DNA from: Metellina segmentata
Lineage: Eukaryota; Arthropoda; Arachnida; Araneae; Tetragnathidae
NCBI GenBank assembly: GCA_947359465.1
Contig: OX375873.1
Location: forward strand, 58,561,573-58,625,572
Reading direction: 5' to 3'
Length of the DNA: 64,000 nucleotides
The notes beneath the pieces were generated by a model. That model saw nothing but the letters and a program-made list of their open reading frames with translations. It was not told where the DNA came from and did no database searches. Shown piece by piece: positions 12,521 to 25,858 of the stretch. Within the stretch, counting starts at the first letter, position 1, and the number at the start of each line of letters is the position of its first letter. The translations under genes were made by a program, and so were the position numbers.

Positions 12521-15107
12521 CCACTTGGATGATTAATGTTAGTAGACTCGTGATCTTTGAAAAAATGACTGAAAGAAATGAAAGTTTGGGTCCTTGAACT
12601 AATTCCGTTCATATTTATTTCTATAATTGTGTATATGTGAACTATATTGCCTCAACTTTCAACCGTGTGAAATGTGGACTGTTCTACAAGAAATGAGAAG
12701 TATCCAAAATAACCTAACTTTACTCATACCTATTTTTGGTGCTAAAGGAATCGAACTTTATACATCAAGGTTAAAAAAACTTCTCGCATTCGTGGTCTGA
12801 CTAAACAATATTTTAAACTGAAGCTTGTGTTGGTAGAGGTTTATGGCCTCGACGTTATTGTCAGTTTTTGCATCTATTGTTCAACGTCATAGCGCCGGCT
12901 TCAAACGGCGATCAATAAAAATTGGGCTTGAACAATTCCTTCTAAAACACAATGGTTCTTTTACAACATTTGTTGAGTAGCGAAAGCAATGCTGCTATGT
13001 TAGGACACTGTCAGTCGTATTAAGCGTTATGAGCGATTATATTGCGCATAGCATTCCAGATCATATTTGAAATTCTTCGTTGTTGTTGTTGTTGTTTATG
13101 TCTACACTGACAGACCAGAGGAAGAAATTCTTCGTTTATGTGTTAATTAGTTGTTTTTCAGTTCAGTCGATCAACTGCTAAATAACACGCAAGTCGATGG
13201 GTTGACAGTCTGAATTCACCTAATTAGCTCTCGTGTAGCAAAAATGATCCTAGAGTCAAAATTCTAGTATAAATTTTCATTTGCCTGCATAGAACGCCGA
13301 AAATTAATGAAGGGCAGACATGATCCTCAGGAAGAAGCCTGGTATTAGTTAATCAGTGTCTTAAGCCAAAATGCATTTGGCATGAAATCTTATTGTTTTG
13401 CATGAGATATTCAGGAAAAATAAAAAAATCCGACAGAATGCGAAGATTTTACAAACTGTTGCCAGATGCTCTCGTATGATAATAATCAGGGTGATCTAAA
13501 AATGTAGTTTATCGCCGTTGTCGTTACGTTTGTCGTTTGATCTAGATCAAATTGGCGTTAAATAATCAACTTTCAAATATCAACTCGAAATTAATTCTTT
13601 GTAATTTCTAGAGGCGACGTGCAGAAATCGCATTACGAAAACAAGCCACGTGACGTCATGTACGGAATACGTACAAGAAACTCATTCCGTCACAAAAATA
13701 CGAACATTGCCTGCATTTAGCTACATAGAAAAACCTCTTCTATTTAAGTAATAAACAATTGTGTGGACAACTTTGAAACATTAATCATTAATTTGAACCA
13801 CTCAACGTTATTTGTTTTAGTCTCAGCATATGTAAACAAAACCTTTGTTTTCATTCGACTAGTTCTCTTCGAGAGCGAATGGCTGAAAAATAGCACGGAT
13901 CGAGTTATTAGCTAATTACACATACAAGAAAATAAATGGCAATTTAGGAATTACCCCTGATGCAAATAGTTTCATGTTCTGGGCTGCTTCATAATGCGTT
14001 TGGTTTCAAACTTTAACTGCTGTAGGGTATCGTGATTCTGCCCCATGCGCCGCTAAAGCATTACAGGCAATGTAAAATACATATAACAGAGAGAGATGCT
14101 ATTATGAGAGTGATTTCGTTTTTTCTTCTGAGATCATTAAGCTTTCTGAATCAATACTGGATGCCTTCTTGGGATGCTTTTATTGATTGAAAGAAATATA
14201 AAAACTGAAGCAGCACATTGTTGTTAGCGTAAAATGAGTATTGGTCAATTTTGTTTCCAAGGGTCATGTTTCTCGATGAAACCTTCATCTTCGTGGGCCG
14301 CAATTTATTAAATCGGGTATGTCCTTAACGAGAATTCTACGTGAAAGTTTTGCTTTCTTGTATTTAAAGAGGCGTATACTAGTGGAGTATGTGAAAGAAG
14401 TGTTGTAAGCTACCTTTAAAAAAATGATAAATTGCAAACATGCCCGAAACTGTTAAGAAATTGCATCATGTGCAAGTATTTTTTTAGTAAGCTAGTAGAT
14501 GAAACTATTCAGTGTTATCTAACAGTGTTAATAAAACTTAATTACATGCATACATATGAACATTATTTTTTACTAAAGTACTACTTTTGTATATGTGGCA
14601 CAGAAATCGCCTTTATTTGCATACTATAGAATGACAACAATCGGATTTAACTAATATAATTTTACAGGCCACTAATACATTTAGTAAGAGAATAATTTGA
14701 AAAGGAATAGCTGCAAACAAGATAATATTCTAAAATTGGGGATTTGCCAATTTTCAAATAATACGTAAATGGTTTAAAAATAGAATAAATAATTTTTAAC
14801 AAGATGCAGAACCAAATCACCACAATCACACCAGCTTTTCTTCACTGATGCCACCTTAAAGATTCACGAGATTGCCAACCATTCAAAGAAGACTCTTTTG
14901 ACTACATTTTACTTGTGTAAGAAATTCCAAAGAGAACGTCATACACTTCCAAAATCTAAATCTAACTCTAGCTAGAACATCAACTTTATATAGCTATTGA
15001 GAGTAAAGCTTTCATAAATAAATCTAAAGAACCCAACGATCTGTCTTCTATTCCGTCTTACCATGACATGCTTTTGTCTCTTTTTCTATTTCGTGTTCAT
15101 TGATCTT
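12521..15107. other. Mostly featureless non-coding DNA
   Basis: I see no gene. The stretch contains a short (GTT)n run near 13079-13096 and the dispersed repeat at 13500-13690, listed separately. Confidence 0.5.
13500..13690 (+). repeat. Dispersed repeat family B, copy 1
   Basis: This copy shares AATGTAGTTTATNGCC and then TGCAGAAATCGCATTACGAA-like and CGGAATACGTACAAGAAAC-like blocks, in the same order, with 46670-46840 and, more weakly, 60470-60660. The last block also appears inverted at 63968-63997. I cannot assign the family; it may be the non-coding end of a transposon. Confidence 0.55.
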
Positions 15108-15150
15108 GTTTGGCAAAGTTTGGCCAAATATGGCCGTTGCACCCCATAAG
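15108..15150 (+). repeat. Dispersed repeat family A (TTTGGCCAAATATGGCC), copy 1
   Basis: The block TTTGGCAAAGTTTGGCCAAA and following TATGGCC recurs in diverged form at 25618-25680, 50734-50797 and 52711-52768, usually followed by TTGCA and a C/A-rich tail. It may be the 3' end of another SINE or LINE family. The repetition is seen; the class is unknown. Confidence 0.5.
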
Positions 15151-17110
15151 ATCAAGATCAAATAACCAAAAATAAATCTAATACAAGAGAATTCAGCTAA
15201 TCTCTAATACCAATAAACCCTAAAGCAATCCAACAGCACCGCAACAAAAATCTCAACTTAAACAGAACAGTAGAGGCGAAGGTAGAAAACGATATAGGAA
15301 CCATAAGTCTAAAAGCACATAATATTGAATCCACGTCTACGTGATTCATTCGCTAAAATTGCCGCTTAGTTCAATTTAAATGATTTTTGTTATGCGGTCG
15401 TATAAGGTTACAAAAACTTTGAAAGAGTTTTTATTCTGAAGAGTTCTGTAGTAAGAAAACTGTGCTCTACAGAAAGCAGCACTCTGCAGAAGCCAATGAG
15501 AAATTTGGAAAATAAAAAACAGAACAGAAAGAAATGTGAACGAACACAAAAATAGGTTAATGTCATAAAATGTCAAATAACCTTAGAATACATGAATGGA
15601 TACAATAGAATAGTGAGAATATTATTTAAAACTGCTAAGAAATATACAAATTTCAGTTTCATGTTTGAGATAATGTATTTGATTCGTCGGTATAACATGT
15701 TTTTCATTACTTAGATTCATTATAAGCGGATTTAAATAAAGTATGAAATGTCAGTAATAATATTCTCTGTAGTGATTATATATAAGCAACAGAAACTTCA
15801 ACATTTATGCTAAGATAAGTTCAGCTTCTTATTAATTGATCAAGGTTGGTGAATTTGTCAACCCAAATCGTCTTTTATTTTGACTTCTATTTTTCTCTGG
15901 ATATTAAGTTTCCCTTTTCCACTCAATTATTCTTCAATGAACTTCAATTTTGTTTCTCTTACAGACTACGAAATAAAGTTATTCGATATCATTGATAAAT
16001 CTCAGCTTTTCAAGACAATTTATTTGTCATGAATGAAATTGGTTTACCACATTGTGTTTAACTATAAATTTTATGAAAAGAATAATAGCTTGCACTACTA
16101 AATATCACATGCACGTCTATATAAATTATTTGGCCTGTATGGTGATTTGAGACGCATTTAAAATTTTAATTTTGCCTGATTCTTTACTGTTTATAACAAT
16201 TTAAAATTTACAAATAAATCGTTGTTAGACTCGAACATCCTCAAGAATTCGCTGTAAATATTGCAAAATTTACTAAATGAGTTAACATTCTACTCTTTGA
16301 GAGTGTTAACTTCGTTTTACAGTTATAGGCCCAATATGCAATTTTACAAAACCCTCTTTCACGAAAAGATGCAAAAAAGTTTCATAAATATATATGTCTT
16401 CATAACCTATTAAAAATACTTCTCTCATGCCTAAGAATTTGGCTACTTTTATGATAACGATTGTGAATACACGGATACTTTCGTCTTCAACATTTACGAA
16501 ATTTAAGCAATCGTGTGTCATCAAGAATCATATTTTCACATAGATTGCTGAAAATGAAGCGAAAATAATACGATGAAGGATTCTTTCCGAAAACAATAAG
16601 CCAGATCCTTACCAAAAGATAAAAAACGAGGGACAAAAAAGCATAAAAAAGGACAGTGGAATTTCTGCAGCCCTGACACACAAGAACAAGAGACAAGTGA
16701 GAAATCGTTGCCATGCTGAGAAAAGGAATTTTTGCTCAAAACTCAAGCTGATTTGTGACGCGTTCGGGGTGATAGACTGCTGCGCCATCTGGTTTCGACA
16801 TTTTGTTTTCGATCTTTCGGTCCGATACTTTCTTTGTGGAGCCGCCGACACTGTTTTTGGAGAAGAGCTATTGAATAAAATAATATCTTTATGGAAAAAC
16901 TGAAGACGCCTTAATCTTTTGCTTTAGAAAGTGGGCGGTATTCCGTCAGCCGACGCTTTTACAATACATTGGAAATGTTTTGGGTTTTTCTTCAGGATAC
17001 TAGTTCCTGTTCATTTCTGTTGTTATCAGACTGCTTTGAATCCTTCAAAAATTCGATCTGTTTGTATTTTGTGTAATGAACTATTAATTAGTATTCCAAA
17101 AATGGTGGGT
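15151..17110. other. AT-rich non-coding stretch
   Basis: I see no gene or repeat I can support. Overlapping short open frames at 16487-16903 lie on both strands and have no recognisable motif. Confidence 0.5.
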
Positions 17111-17440
17111 GTTCCCAATCGGTCTGGTGATTAAGAAGTTAGCGTATAGATCTGAAGGATTCTGGTTCGAATCCGGATCAGTGCATGAATGTTTGTAAGC
17201 GTATGGTGTAGAGACGGTGGAGGAATCTTTAATCTGTCCTGGCCGAAAGTCCTCACGTTGGGTTGGTGTGGACGTTTGGAGAGTGGGGTGCCAGCTCAGA
17301 TGTTGCCTCGTCATCTGACCGTGGTTCAAAATTACATGGTACTGTCATCGCATCTTTCCCTTAGACGATTGATCCCAGACCGTCGTCAATAGCCCGTTCT
17401 GTTGCTCTAGTACGCCGTTAGTTAAAAATTACCATTACCA
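17111..17440 (+). mobile_element. tRNA-derived SINE, copy 2 (full-length)
   Basis: This is the most complete uninterrupted copy. The tRNA-like head contains a clear polymerase III B box, GGTTCGAATCC, at 17164-17174, with a diverged A-box-like stretch about 40 bp upstream. The body runs through GGAGAGTGGGGTGCCAGCTC, CGTCATCTGACCGTGGTTCA and TTGATCCCAGACCGTCGTC, and ends in GTTAAAAATTACCATTACCA. The tail is an ATTACC-type short repeat rather than poly(A). The fragment copies elsewhere in the window align to this one. Confidence 0.88.
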
Positions 17441-17579
17441 CATATGTGGTTCGTTGAGATTTCTAGTCAATTGCCGGAATGTCTCCATTTATTCACATAT
17501 TGTAACAAAATCATTGTAACAAAACTTAACTCTTTTCAATTTACCACCTTCTCATATTTTTGTTTCGTAGGTGCATATT

Positions 17580-18290
17580 CTTCACTCCGGTTGCAGTACC
17601 GCCATAATTCGATAAAAATGAACTTCTAGTTTCGTTTGTAAAAAGTCCAAATATACACGATGCTCAACTACCACAATTGTAGACTCCAGTACACAAGAAT
17701 TCTAACAATTTCGTGCATGTAAAAACATGTATTTAGTCTTTCTACTCATAAAACTAGAAATTCATATTTTGAATATGACACAAGTGCAAAAGGGGTGCGA
17801 TATGTTGACCTTTAATTTTCCCCTTTTGAATCCAACAAAAGGGAAAGTTCTCTATAGTTACTGTGAATTCACTTATGTGAATGTTCGATGATCATTCACG
17901 GAATTGAATCAATGGTAAAAATGCAATATTTCCCCCACAGTTTTATTTGAAGAGCGAATAGCCAAAGGTTCTCATATACCACCCCGACTGCAAAATCGTC
18001 ATACTCAAAAATGAATTTCTAATTTTATGAGTAGAAAGACTAAATACATGCTGCACAACTAAATTAAATGTAGATTCTCGTGGAGGAAAATTGGGAATCC
18101 TAAAATAGAGAACAAATGTAGCAATTTGCAGCATGCAATTTTATGACGGTATTGCTGTCGGGGTGTGTGATAAGTGGGCCTTTAGTTTTCCCTTTTAAAA
18201 TCCAACTAAGGGTGGAATGATTATCGTTACCGGGGATTCACTTATGTGAATGTTTAATCATTCACGTATGTGAATGCCTCGTAAAAATGA
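17580..18290. repeat. Cluster of inverted and direct repeats (decayed MITE cluster)
   Basis: Two arms, 17726-17779 and 17998-18050, are inverted copies of one another with about three differences; both contain TTTATGAGTAGAAAGACTAA or its complement. A second motif, with GGGGTGNGATA, TTTTCCCNTTT, AATCCAAC and ATTCACTTATGTGAAT, occurs as direct copies at about 17790-17905 and 18163-18275. The last copy contains back-to-back short palindromes. No transposase is present. Confidence 0.65.
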
Positions 18291-18587
18291 AGTTTTTTGC
18301 CCATTGTTTAATTTTATGAGGGCAAAATACAAGCTTGAATCTAGGAAATAAGTGGTAAAATCAAAGTTGAATACCATATTCTCTATTAATGGCCCTTGAA
18401 TTAATCTGTTCAAATTACAGTAAATTTTTTTTAAATACAGTACTTTCTTGATAATATAGTTTCTCATTAATCCGGTCGCGTCGTACAAGATGCAGGCTTT
18501 GTTAAAGCATTAAGTGAAAAAAAATCACATTAAGTAACGCACACTGATTTAAATGACACACACACTGATCATGTTTTTCCACCTTTA

Positions 18588-18800
18588 CTAGCTGTACCAC
18601 ACGGCTTTGCCCAAGAAGGTTTTTTGGTGTTTAAGACAAAGTATCGCCCGTTTCCTTATCAATCTCGTCGCGCCATCGATCAGATTTTTTAGCCTTATCC
18701 ACTTCACGTGTTTACGTTTTCTTCCTCTTCCGATTTTTTGGCATCGATCTTTTAATGAAATAGACGGAGCAAATGGGCTAAGTCACTGTCGTAAGATTTC
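18588..18800 (-). mobile_element. Helitron 3' end and internal fragment
   Basis: On the minus strand the sequence ends GGGCAAAGCCGTGTGGTACA followed by GCTAG, then a T. Helitron 3' ends are CTRR, preceded by a GC-rich hairpin and followed by T, which fits CTAG at 18588-18591. The inner part (about 18730-18800) matches a dispersed repeat seen at 38340-38460 and 51176-51245 (core ATGCTCCGTCTATTT on their plus strand). The 5' end was not found, so this may be a fragment. Confidence 0.5.
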
Positions 18801-21584
18801 AAACGGATAACTCACCTCATCGATTTGGGCCGATTGACCCACAAAGCGCATACTAGTGTTTTGAGTAACCCAGAACAATCACTTTTACGTATCAAAACAT
18901 TTTTCCTCACTAGGATGCATGTTTACCCCCCCCCCATAACCACGGGACAGATCTTCAAACCGAGTGCTTGGATTAATGTAAAAGAGGCAAATCAACACAA
19001 AATATCAAAAGCTGTCACGAGCCGTGTAATATCGACCTTCTAACGAAATAGACGGAGTATGCGCATGGAGCTTCATGCTATTTAATTTGAAATGCTATCA
19101 ATATGGTTCAAAGAAAGCGACCTAGAACTCAAAATAATTGCGTTGACCTAGATATTCCAGACAGAATAAGCTGTGTAAATCAAAATTTATTGACGTCATA
19201 GCTGAGAGTTTAAGAGATTTTGCAATTGCAGACTGATTGTTCTGCTTTGTGTGTAAAAAAAAAAAATTATTGGATAAACAGTTCAGCAAACTTTAGATTT
19301 TATGATAGGAAAATAACTAAACAATGGAAGCCCAATCAAAGCTATTTTCCGTTATGAGTCTAATTTTGGAGGCTCTATTTGTTTTATCATTATACGAGTA
19401 CTTTCACAGATAATTACTCTTTGTATGTTTATAAATATACATTAAACAGTCATTTATAATTCAACAATTGTAGAAAAACTCAATTTTTCAATTTTGGACT
19501 TCGATATATAATTGAATATTTTCGGACTTGAAAGATCTTGATGGAAGACCTGACCACTTATACAGAAAGAGTGTGGTTCTTCCTAGAAGGGACGTATGGA
19601 GATAAAAGCCACATAGAAACGCTATATTCCCTGATATGTTGTCAGATCACCAGTTATTTTAGAACCAGTGGTAAGAAAAGTAGGCGGTACTCACTTGTCT
19701 CCAAACATTAGTTTGTGTCAAGGTAAGTTTTTTAAAATCCTGAGACAACTCTAACCATGCAATGTTCACGAGATTGTAAATTTGCATTGGTTGCACAGCT
19801 AGAAGCAAATCGCCATTCGTGGTATTTGGCGATTCACCACATAATTTATTTCCATCTAACCATTTTACTATTTGAGAAGTACTTCCCATCATGGCATCCC
19901 TTCATGTGATTTTATGTATAAAAAATATTTTAAATCCAGTAAGCTCTGCTAATCTTACCCGAATCATGTTTTATCAACATTATTGAGCAGCATGCACACA
20001 TTTGTGACTTCTTTATTAACATCCTTCTGTTTTTATCGTCACATTTTTTTCTCTTATGGATTCATTTCCTAATTGAATTTGTTCGTTATGAACGTAACCA
20101 CTTCACAGTTTAACAGCACAATCTGAGTTCCCTTTCAAAATACGAATTTGAAATGACTCATTGCATCTGGCTTTTCCCCGTCGGCAGACTTCACTCGCTA
20201 GTGGTATTGCGTGATGCTTTTATCTAGCCGTTGCCAAGCAATAAATACAAATCATGTCTTATTTAGGCTTCACGTAAGTGAAAATTATGGAGGTTTATCA
20301 CAGTTATTATTGCAACACAGTTGTATATTTTAAACAAGCAGAATCAACCGACTCTTCTCGGGTTAAATTGGTCAACAGTAGATTGAAAAAGTGACCAGCG
20401 GAATCACTTTTCTCCTTTGTAAACTTAAGTTAAAGAGCCAACATCATTAAATTGTCAGATAACTATACTTTTTAACACCTTTTCGACATTTTTATGTCTA
20501 TAACGTACTTAGGACGTAAACTGCAAAAATATCCTTTCATATACGTTTCACATATATCGTAACCCCTATTATGTGATAAAACTACGAAAGGTGACTGCTT
20601 CGAAATTCGATTTTAAGGGGTGTTTCGGGAAGGGGATTAGAAATGTCCTTTCGTAACTTCGTTTCCAGTGAAATTACTGTAACTCAATTCGTAAAGATGA
20701 CGAATCTACAGAGAATACTTCATATATATATATAACACTCGTAGTTTTGTTATCGATATTTTTGTCTGGAAGCACTCTTTCACCAGACATTCGACATTTT
20801 CGAATTTCACCATCGTTAAGAGAAGGATATCAAACTAATTAGATAAGAAATTTACGATTAACTTTTGAAAAAATGCCTTTTTTCTAAACAATTCTATTTA
20901 GTGGTACATAAGATAACAAAATAACGTATTTTAAAATTGAATGTTCTCCGTATTGACAAAGTAAAGATAACTTATAACCATTTTTTAAAAATGACACAAC
21001 CATTTGAGACTTTTGTAATCAGATTTTTTAACGGCTGTCAACAAAATTAATGTTTTCCGAAATTCAAATAGGTATCAGTTTTCTAAATCAAGTAGCAACC
21101 TTGACCTTCTGTCACTACTACAAAGTTTTAAATAAAATGTTTTGTGAGGTTGTTATTGCGAGTAATTAATTGGAATTACAATTTATTAAAAAAAAGAGAG
21201 ATTTAATAAACTTACAAAAACCAAAAAACAGAGCGAAGTACAACTTAAGTCGGAGGGAAAATACTTGCTCTGAAGATATTAATTCATGATTCCTTTTTCT
21301 ATCGTGATCTCGCATATTGCCAGAACTTACAAGTAAAAATAAAACAATATTTAAAAATACGAAATTAATTTTGAGCAAAAAAAGCCAGTTAATAATATCA
21401 CTGAGCGTGGTCAAGGAACACGTTTCCGTATCGTTGAGCAAACGCTACTCTTTAAAGCAGTTTTTCAAATTCAGAGATTTAGTTTTGAAAGGATACCACG
21501 TAGAATGGTTGAAATACTTATACCTTTTGAGTACAGCTTTAAAAAAAAAACAAGTAATTTTATCTGAAACACGGTAAAGAAATC
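18801..21584. other. Non-coding stretch
   Basis: I see no gene. At 19035-19055 there is another short match to the CTCCGTCTATTTC repeat core, on the minus strand. The remainder is AT-rich and unremarkable. Confidence 0.5.
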
Positions 21585-21592
21585 CAAGTTTT

Positions 21593-21786
21593 GGTGGAGT
21601 GTTCGTTCACGGTAAGAAGACGATTTGTCGCCAAATATGGTAACCTTCACCTTTTGCGGATTTTCTTCACATCTGCCGTTTTTGTTATGGCAACTCTATC
21701 TGCTGTTACGGAATTCTGCCGCCATCTTGATTTGGCGACAAAAATTAATTGACGACAAACGTCTTACCGTGAACGACCACTCCACC
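21593..21786. mobile_element. 194-bp MITE with perfect 8-bp target duplication
   Basis: The unit is flanked by CAAGTTTT at 21585-21592 and 21787-21794. The terminal inverted repeats start GGTGGAGTGNTCGTTCACGG, continue into TAAGA, and match over 25 bp with one mismatch. The subterminal TTTGTCGCCAAAT motif is also inverted near the other end. It has no coding capacity. The 8-bp duplication allows hAT, P or Merlin; I did not find a related autonomous copy in the window. Near-identical ends and a perfect duplication suggest fairly recent insertion. Confidence 0.9.
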
Positions 21787-21794
21787 CAAGTTTT

Positions 21795-23053
21795 AATTAG
21801 TTTAATCGTTTCATACAGAATTCTGTGTCAAATTTTAAAAATGCTTTGAATAATTTTGATTATCTGCCAGTCTTTTTTCAAAAGCTTTTGTAACGTATTC
21901 TTTAGTTCTCTTCATAAAGCGTAATTCACTAAATTTGTGCTCGGATGACAAAATCTTATAAGTCACTTTTCCCAAAAAATTGACAAAGATCCCTCCTGGA
22001 GTCTTTTTTGTAAATGTTTAGAAGGTGGCAAAATGTCGTAAGTCATTTTATTACTGTTTATGAGAAAACAAAGGTAGGAAAATTGTAATAAATCGAAAAC
22101 CTCAGAACTACATGTTGAATTTTGAATCTTAAAATAACTGTCACGAAAAATAAAAAATAAATTACTTATATCATTTTACCATCTGAGCACAGAAATGTAA
22201 GTATACCGTCCATAAAATGAACACACTTTATCAATGTTGGACATAAAATAACAGATTTATCCATTCCTCTTGTTCTAAACTTAATTTTTTTCTTCTCTTT
22301 ATATCGTTTGTCCTAAATATTGAAAAATTGTTTCTATTTCTTAATGAAACAATAAGGTTCCAAATAAATGAAGTATTATAACTTAAATTCTGTAAAAATT
22401 ATTTTTTTGTAAAAAAATAATTGCTTTTTCAGTTGTACTGGTAAGACAATACAAGTTTCCGCACACAATGCACAATTTACATACCATCTTCTACCAAACT
22501 GCCAAATTAAGTTTGTTTTAAGTAAGGGTAATCAGATGTTTTGGCGTCTGAAACTCACTAAAAAGTATATGAAAAGAACATTCAAATAAAATATTCTCTA
22601 AGATAATACATAATTCATAAAATCTTAAGCGTTTTGTGAAATGTTATAGAATACATTTTATTTGATACTTACACAAACACAAAAACAGACACATACAACG
22701 GGAAACCAGATACAGAACTAACGCAATGAAGTTCTGTAAAAAAAGGACTGTGGTCACAAAATGCAACGGTTTCATGAAAATAGACGCCACAGTTTAGATG
22801 TAGTGCTAATACACAGTGAGAGAAACAAATGAACGCAGAAAGCACTGATTTTGTACTAGAATAACCAAAAACGTATTAATAACTTGGAATGGGGCGACAA
22901 TATACACTGTAAAAACACTCCAGTTGTATTTATATAGATACTTTTATTAAGACTACGAGTTCCTGTTCTTATAATCAAGTTTGCAGCATTGAGTGCAAAA
23001 AATATTCTCACATCGTAAGAAGTGTACCAGCATATAACAGTTATAGAATGCAG
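21795..23053. other. AT-rich non-coding stretch
   Basis: I see nothing I can assign. Confidence 0.5.
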
Positions 23054-23275
23054 TGTAACAATTCTAGAATGTTCTCGCATTGCAATAAATGTTCTAGCAT
23101 TGCTATAAATGTTCTAGCATTGCTATAAATGTTCTAGCATTGCTATAAATGTTCTAGCATTGTATTAAATGTTCTAGCATAGTAACAGTTATAAAATGTT
23201 CTTGCAGAGCAACAATTCTATAATGTTCTCGTATAATAACATTCATATTATGTTCTAGCATAACAACAATTCTAC
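23054..23275. repeat. 20-bp minisatellite (ATGTTCTAGCATTGCTATAA)
   Basis: Four or five near-perfect 20-bp units at about 23085-23180 are flanked on both sides by decayed units that keep GTTCTNGCATNNNAACAATT-like spacing. The centre is homogeneous and the edges are eroded, as expected of an array maintained by slippage. Confidence 0.88.
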
Positions 23276-25617
23276 AAGATTCATAGATTCTTTTTCACGG
23301 GAAACATGACTTATTCGCCAGAATATGTGTTACAAACTGTTCCAAAATTAAAAAAAAAAACGATGAGCTGAAACGATAGACTTTATAGGTGTGCAGAAGG
23401 AATTAATCCCAGAACCTTGCTGCAGATAGAATACAAACTTTTAGCACCCCTAAAAAAGAAAAATAATATATGCGGTTTCGGTATTTCTCTGGTTCACCAT
23501 TTCATGGGTCCCAATATATCTTTTCAAAACAACCCGAACAGCAAAGACAAAGCTTTAATTAACCCTAAGAGAAAAGTGTGCTTATGTTGAAAACAAAGAA
23601 TATGGTTTCTAATGACGTGCTCTTTCCATTGTCTTATCGGTTTACAAATATGAATTACTGTTCTTCCACGAATGCTTCTCATTTACAATAACTAATCTCG
23701 CTTTTAAGATGAGAAAGAGCATCGGTAATCGTACGACTGATCTTTGCCTTTTTTCGCCTTTTACGTTTCCGCTTGCAGATTAGAAGGTTAATCAGTCAAA
23801 TTTTTCTTTCCGAAACGCTGCGTTCGAATTTAATTATTTTCGCCAGGATTATTCAAAATTCCGGTACCACGAGAAAGGCGAATAAGGCTGAATGAATCGA
23901 AGGTAATTTAAAATCCATTCAAAATCGTTTATTATCTCTGTTCTGATTATGTTTAATGTATTTCGAGCTTCTTTTGAAGTTCTCCGTGACGATATTTCGC
24001 GTACGCTTTTGTAGTAATGCTTCAATCAAAAGATCTTCTAGTATACAAAAATAAAAACTGTAAAACATGCAAGTTTACCATTTGAATGGGTTTGTTTGAA
24101 TGTAAGTTTCAATCTAATGCCTGTTTCATTTGAGTTTTGCGTTGGTTCGAGTATTTGCGTCGTTTATAAGTACTTCACGTTTAAACTCGAAAAGTCAGCA
24201 TCTATTGAAAAGGAGAATGATAAATGTGAATATTCAGTGAGATTTTCAATTATGAATTTGCGATTGCCCCCCTGCTTTATCATTACGTTTTCCATTTTCG
24301 AAGACTCAAATATCTTTAGTCACGTGATAAATATGTACTGAGCTGGGTGCAATGAGCTTTAGGTTTGTTGAGATAGTGATATTTGAAGGAGTTCCATGAA
24401 TATTTATAAGACCACTCGCCAATTAAGATTTAAAAAAGACGCTTGACATGGGTGGTAATCGATCACTCTCTTGTCTCTGGGAGTTGCCGCACGCACATAT
24501 AGTTCCTACAAAAATATTAACTAAAGCTGTTTATAAAAGTCTTCAAAATTTAAGAAGTTTGTAATAGAAACTTATTTATATTTCATCAAGAAATAAGGTC
24601 TTTATATAAATTTAAAGACGCATTTTTAGTTCATTAAAATGAAATACTTTGGAAACTATAAAAATGACTTGTTGATACATTTAATTTGCTCTCAAGGATT
24701 AGGTGTTCCATTGGGGATTGATCCCGGACCGTCGCCAATAACCCGTTGAGTTGCTCCAGTGCAACATTAATTAATCACCGATTACCAATCCTTTGCTCTT
24801 ATAACTTACTAGCCACTACGTGGCTAGCACGGAGTTGCCCGGAGTTGAGAGATGTAAGGTATTAATCTGGTGTAAAATTTTCCGCAGATTTTAAATCCGT
24901 TGAAGATATATTCAGTAGTTAATATGGTATCACTGAGGGCTAGTCCCTGAAGCATCTAGCACTTAGAAGCACATCTCTTTCAGGAATGTACGGGCTTCAC
25001 GAATCCAATGTACTCTATTTGATCTTTTTCTGTGAGGCTGTAGTGTCGTCGCCTCAAACGGTAGCTTGAAAACAGTATGAATCGTACACAAGAAGAGGAC
25101 AACCAACATCTAAGATTTTTAAGTTCTTATTATCCGAAGAATGTAAGAATATGTACAGTATTTACATTATCGCATTAATAACATTACACAAATCCATATC
25201 AGTATTTGTTCTCAAAGTCCAGCGTGGTCAAGAGCGTCTCCCTCTGCCTCCGGCTCTCTCTCTCTCTCTTTGTCGTCTCTCACTTGCTCTGTAACCGTTG
25301 TTCGTGGTCCGCAGTTCAAAAAGAAACTAACGCTAAGAGTCGAGATCCAATCGGGGATTTTCAGGACGAACACTGCCTGTTCTTCTCAAGTCGTTGTAAT
25401 GCGCGTGACGAAAGAACAGCAGGTAGCGCGAAGTAATAACCAGTTAGAATATATTCGGCATTCCGACAGGTGTGAGAGTCTTCACAATCCATATTGTCTA
25501 GAGTTAACACTAGGGTTGGGCTCCCGGGATAGCCAAGCGATCTTCTTCTGGTTTCATCGCACTACTCTATACACCAAATCTCCCCCGTTCACGACTGCTT
25601 TTCAATTCCCGTTTTCT
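23276..25617. other. Non-coding stretch upstream of the exon
   Basis: The only clear feature is a SINE 3' fragment at 24702-24790. The part at 25206-25435 is GC-richer, has a short (CT)n tract at 25257-25271 and is open in two frames, but I recognise no protein. If the exon at 25859 belongs to a plus-strand gene, this stretch is probably intron. Confidence 0.4.
24702..24790 (+). mobile_element. SINE 3' fragment, copy 3
   Basis: This is the 3' part of the window's SINE family: GGGGATTGATCCCGGACCGT, then GTTGCTCCAGTGCAACATTA and an ATTACC-type tail. The head and most of the body are absent, consistent with 5' truncation on insertion. Confidence 0.8.
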
Positions 25618-25680
25618 TGTGTTTGAAGCCATTTGCTCAAATATGGCCCCAGTGCCAAAATACCCCAAATCAACCAACCC
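25618..25680 (+). repeat. Dispersed repeat family A, copy 2
   Basis: The block TTTGCTCAAATATGGCCCC, followed by a C/A-rich tail (CCCCAAATCAACCAACCC), matches the other family A copies. It lies about 180 bp before the splice acceptor of the exon. Confidence 0.45.
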
Positions 25681-25858
25681 GAAGCATCTAATCACATGTC
25701 AGGCTTTGCTGTATTTGTCTTTTACAACTGAATAGAAAACCAACTTTTCCAAATGCAAACGTATCTCAAATCCACTGCCTCAAAAAACAGTCCTGTACTG
25801 ACATAGTAAATCTTCCTCTTGTCTCTTCATGTACTGACATTTTCTTTCCTTTGTGCAG

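Noticed and set aside
17111..17180. Functional tRNA gene
   Set aside because: The B box is good, but there is no complete cloverleaf and the sequence continues into the SINE body; the same holds for the heads at 59953 and 62858.
25206..25626. Overlapping plus-strand open frames upstream of the exon
   Set aside because: The frames include a (CT)n tract and show no domain; the end runs into a dispersed repeat. No supporting splice pattern.
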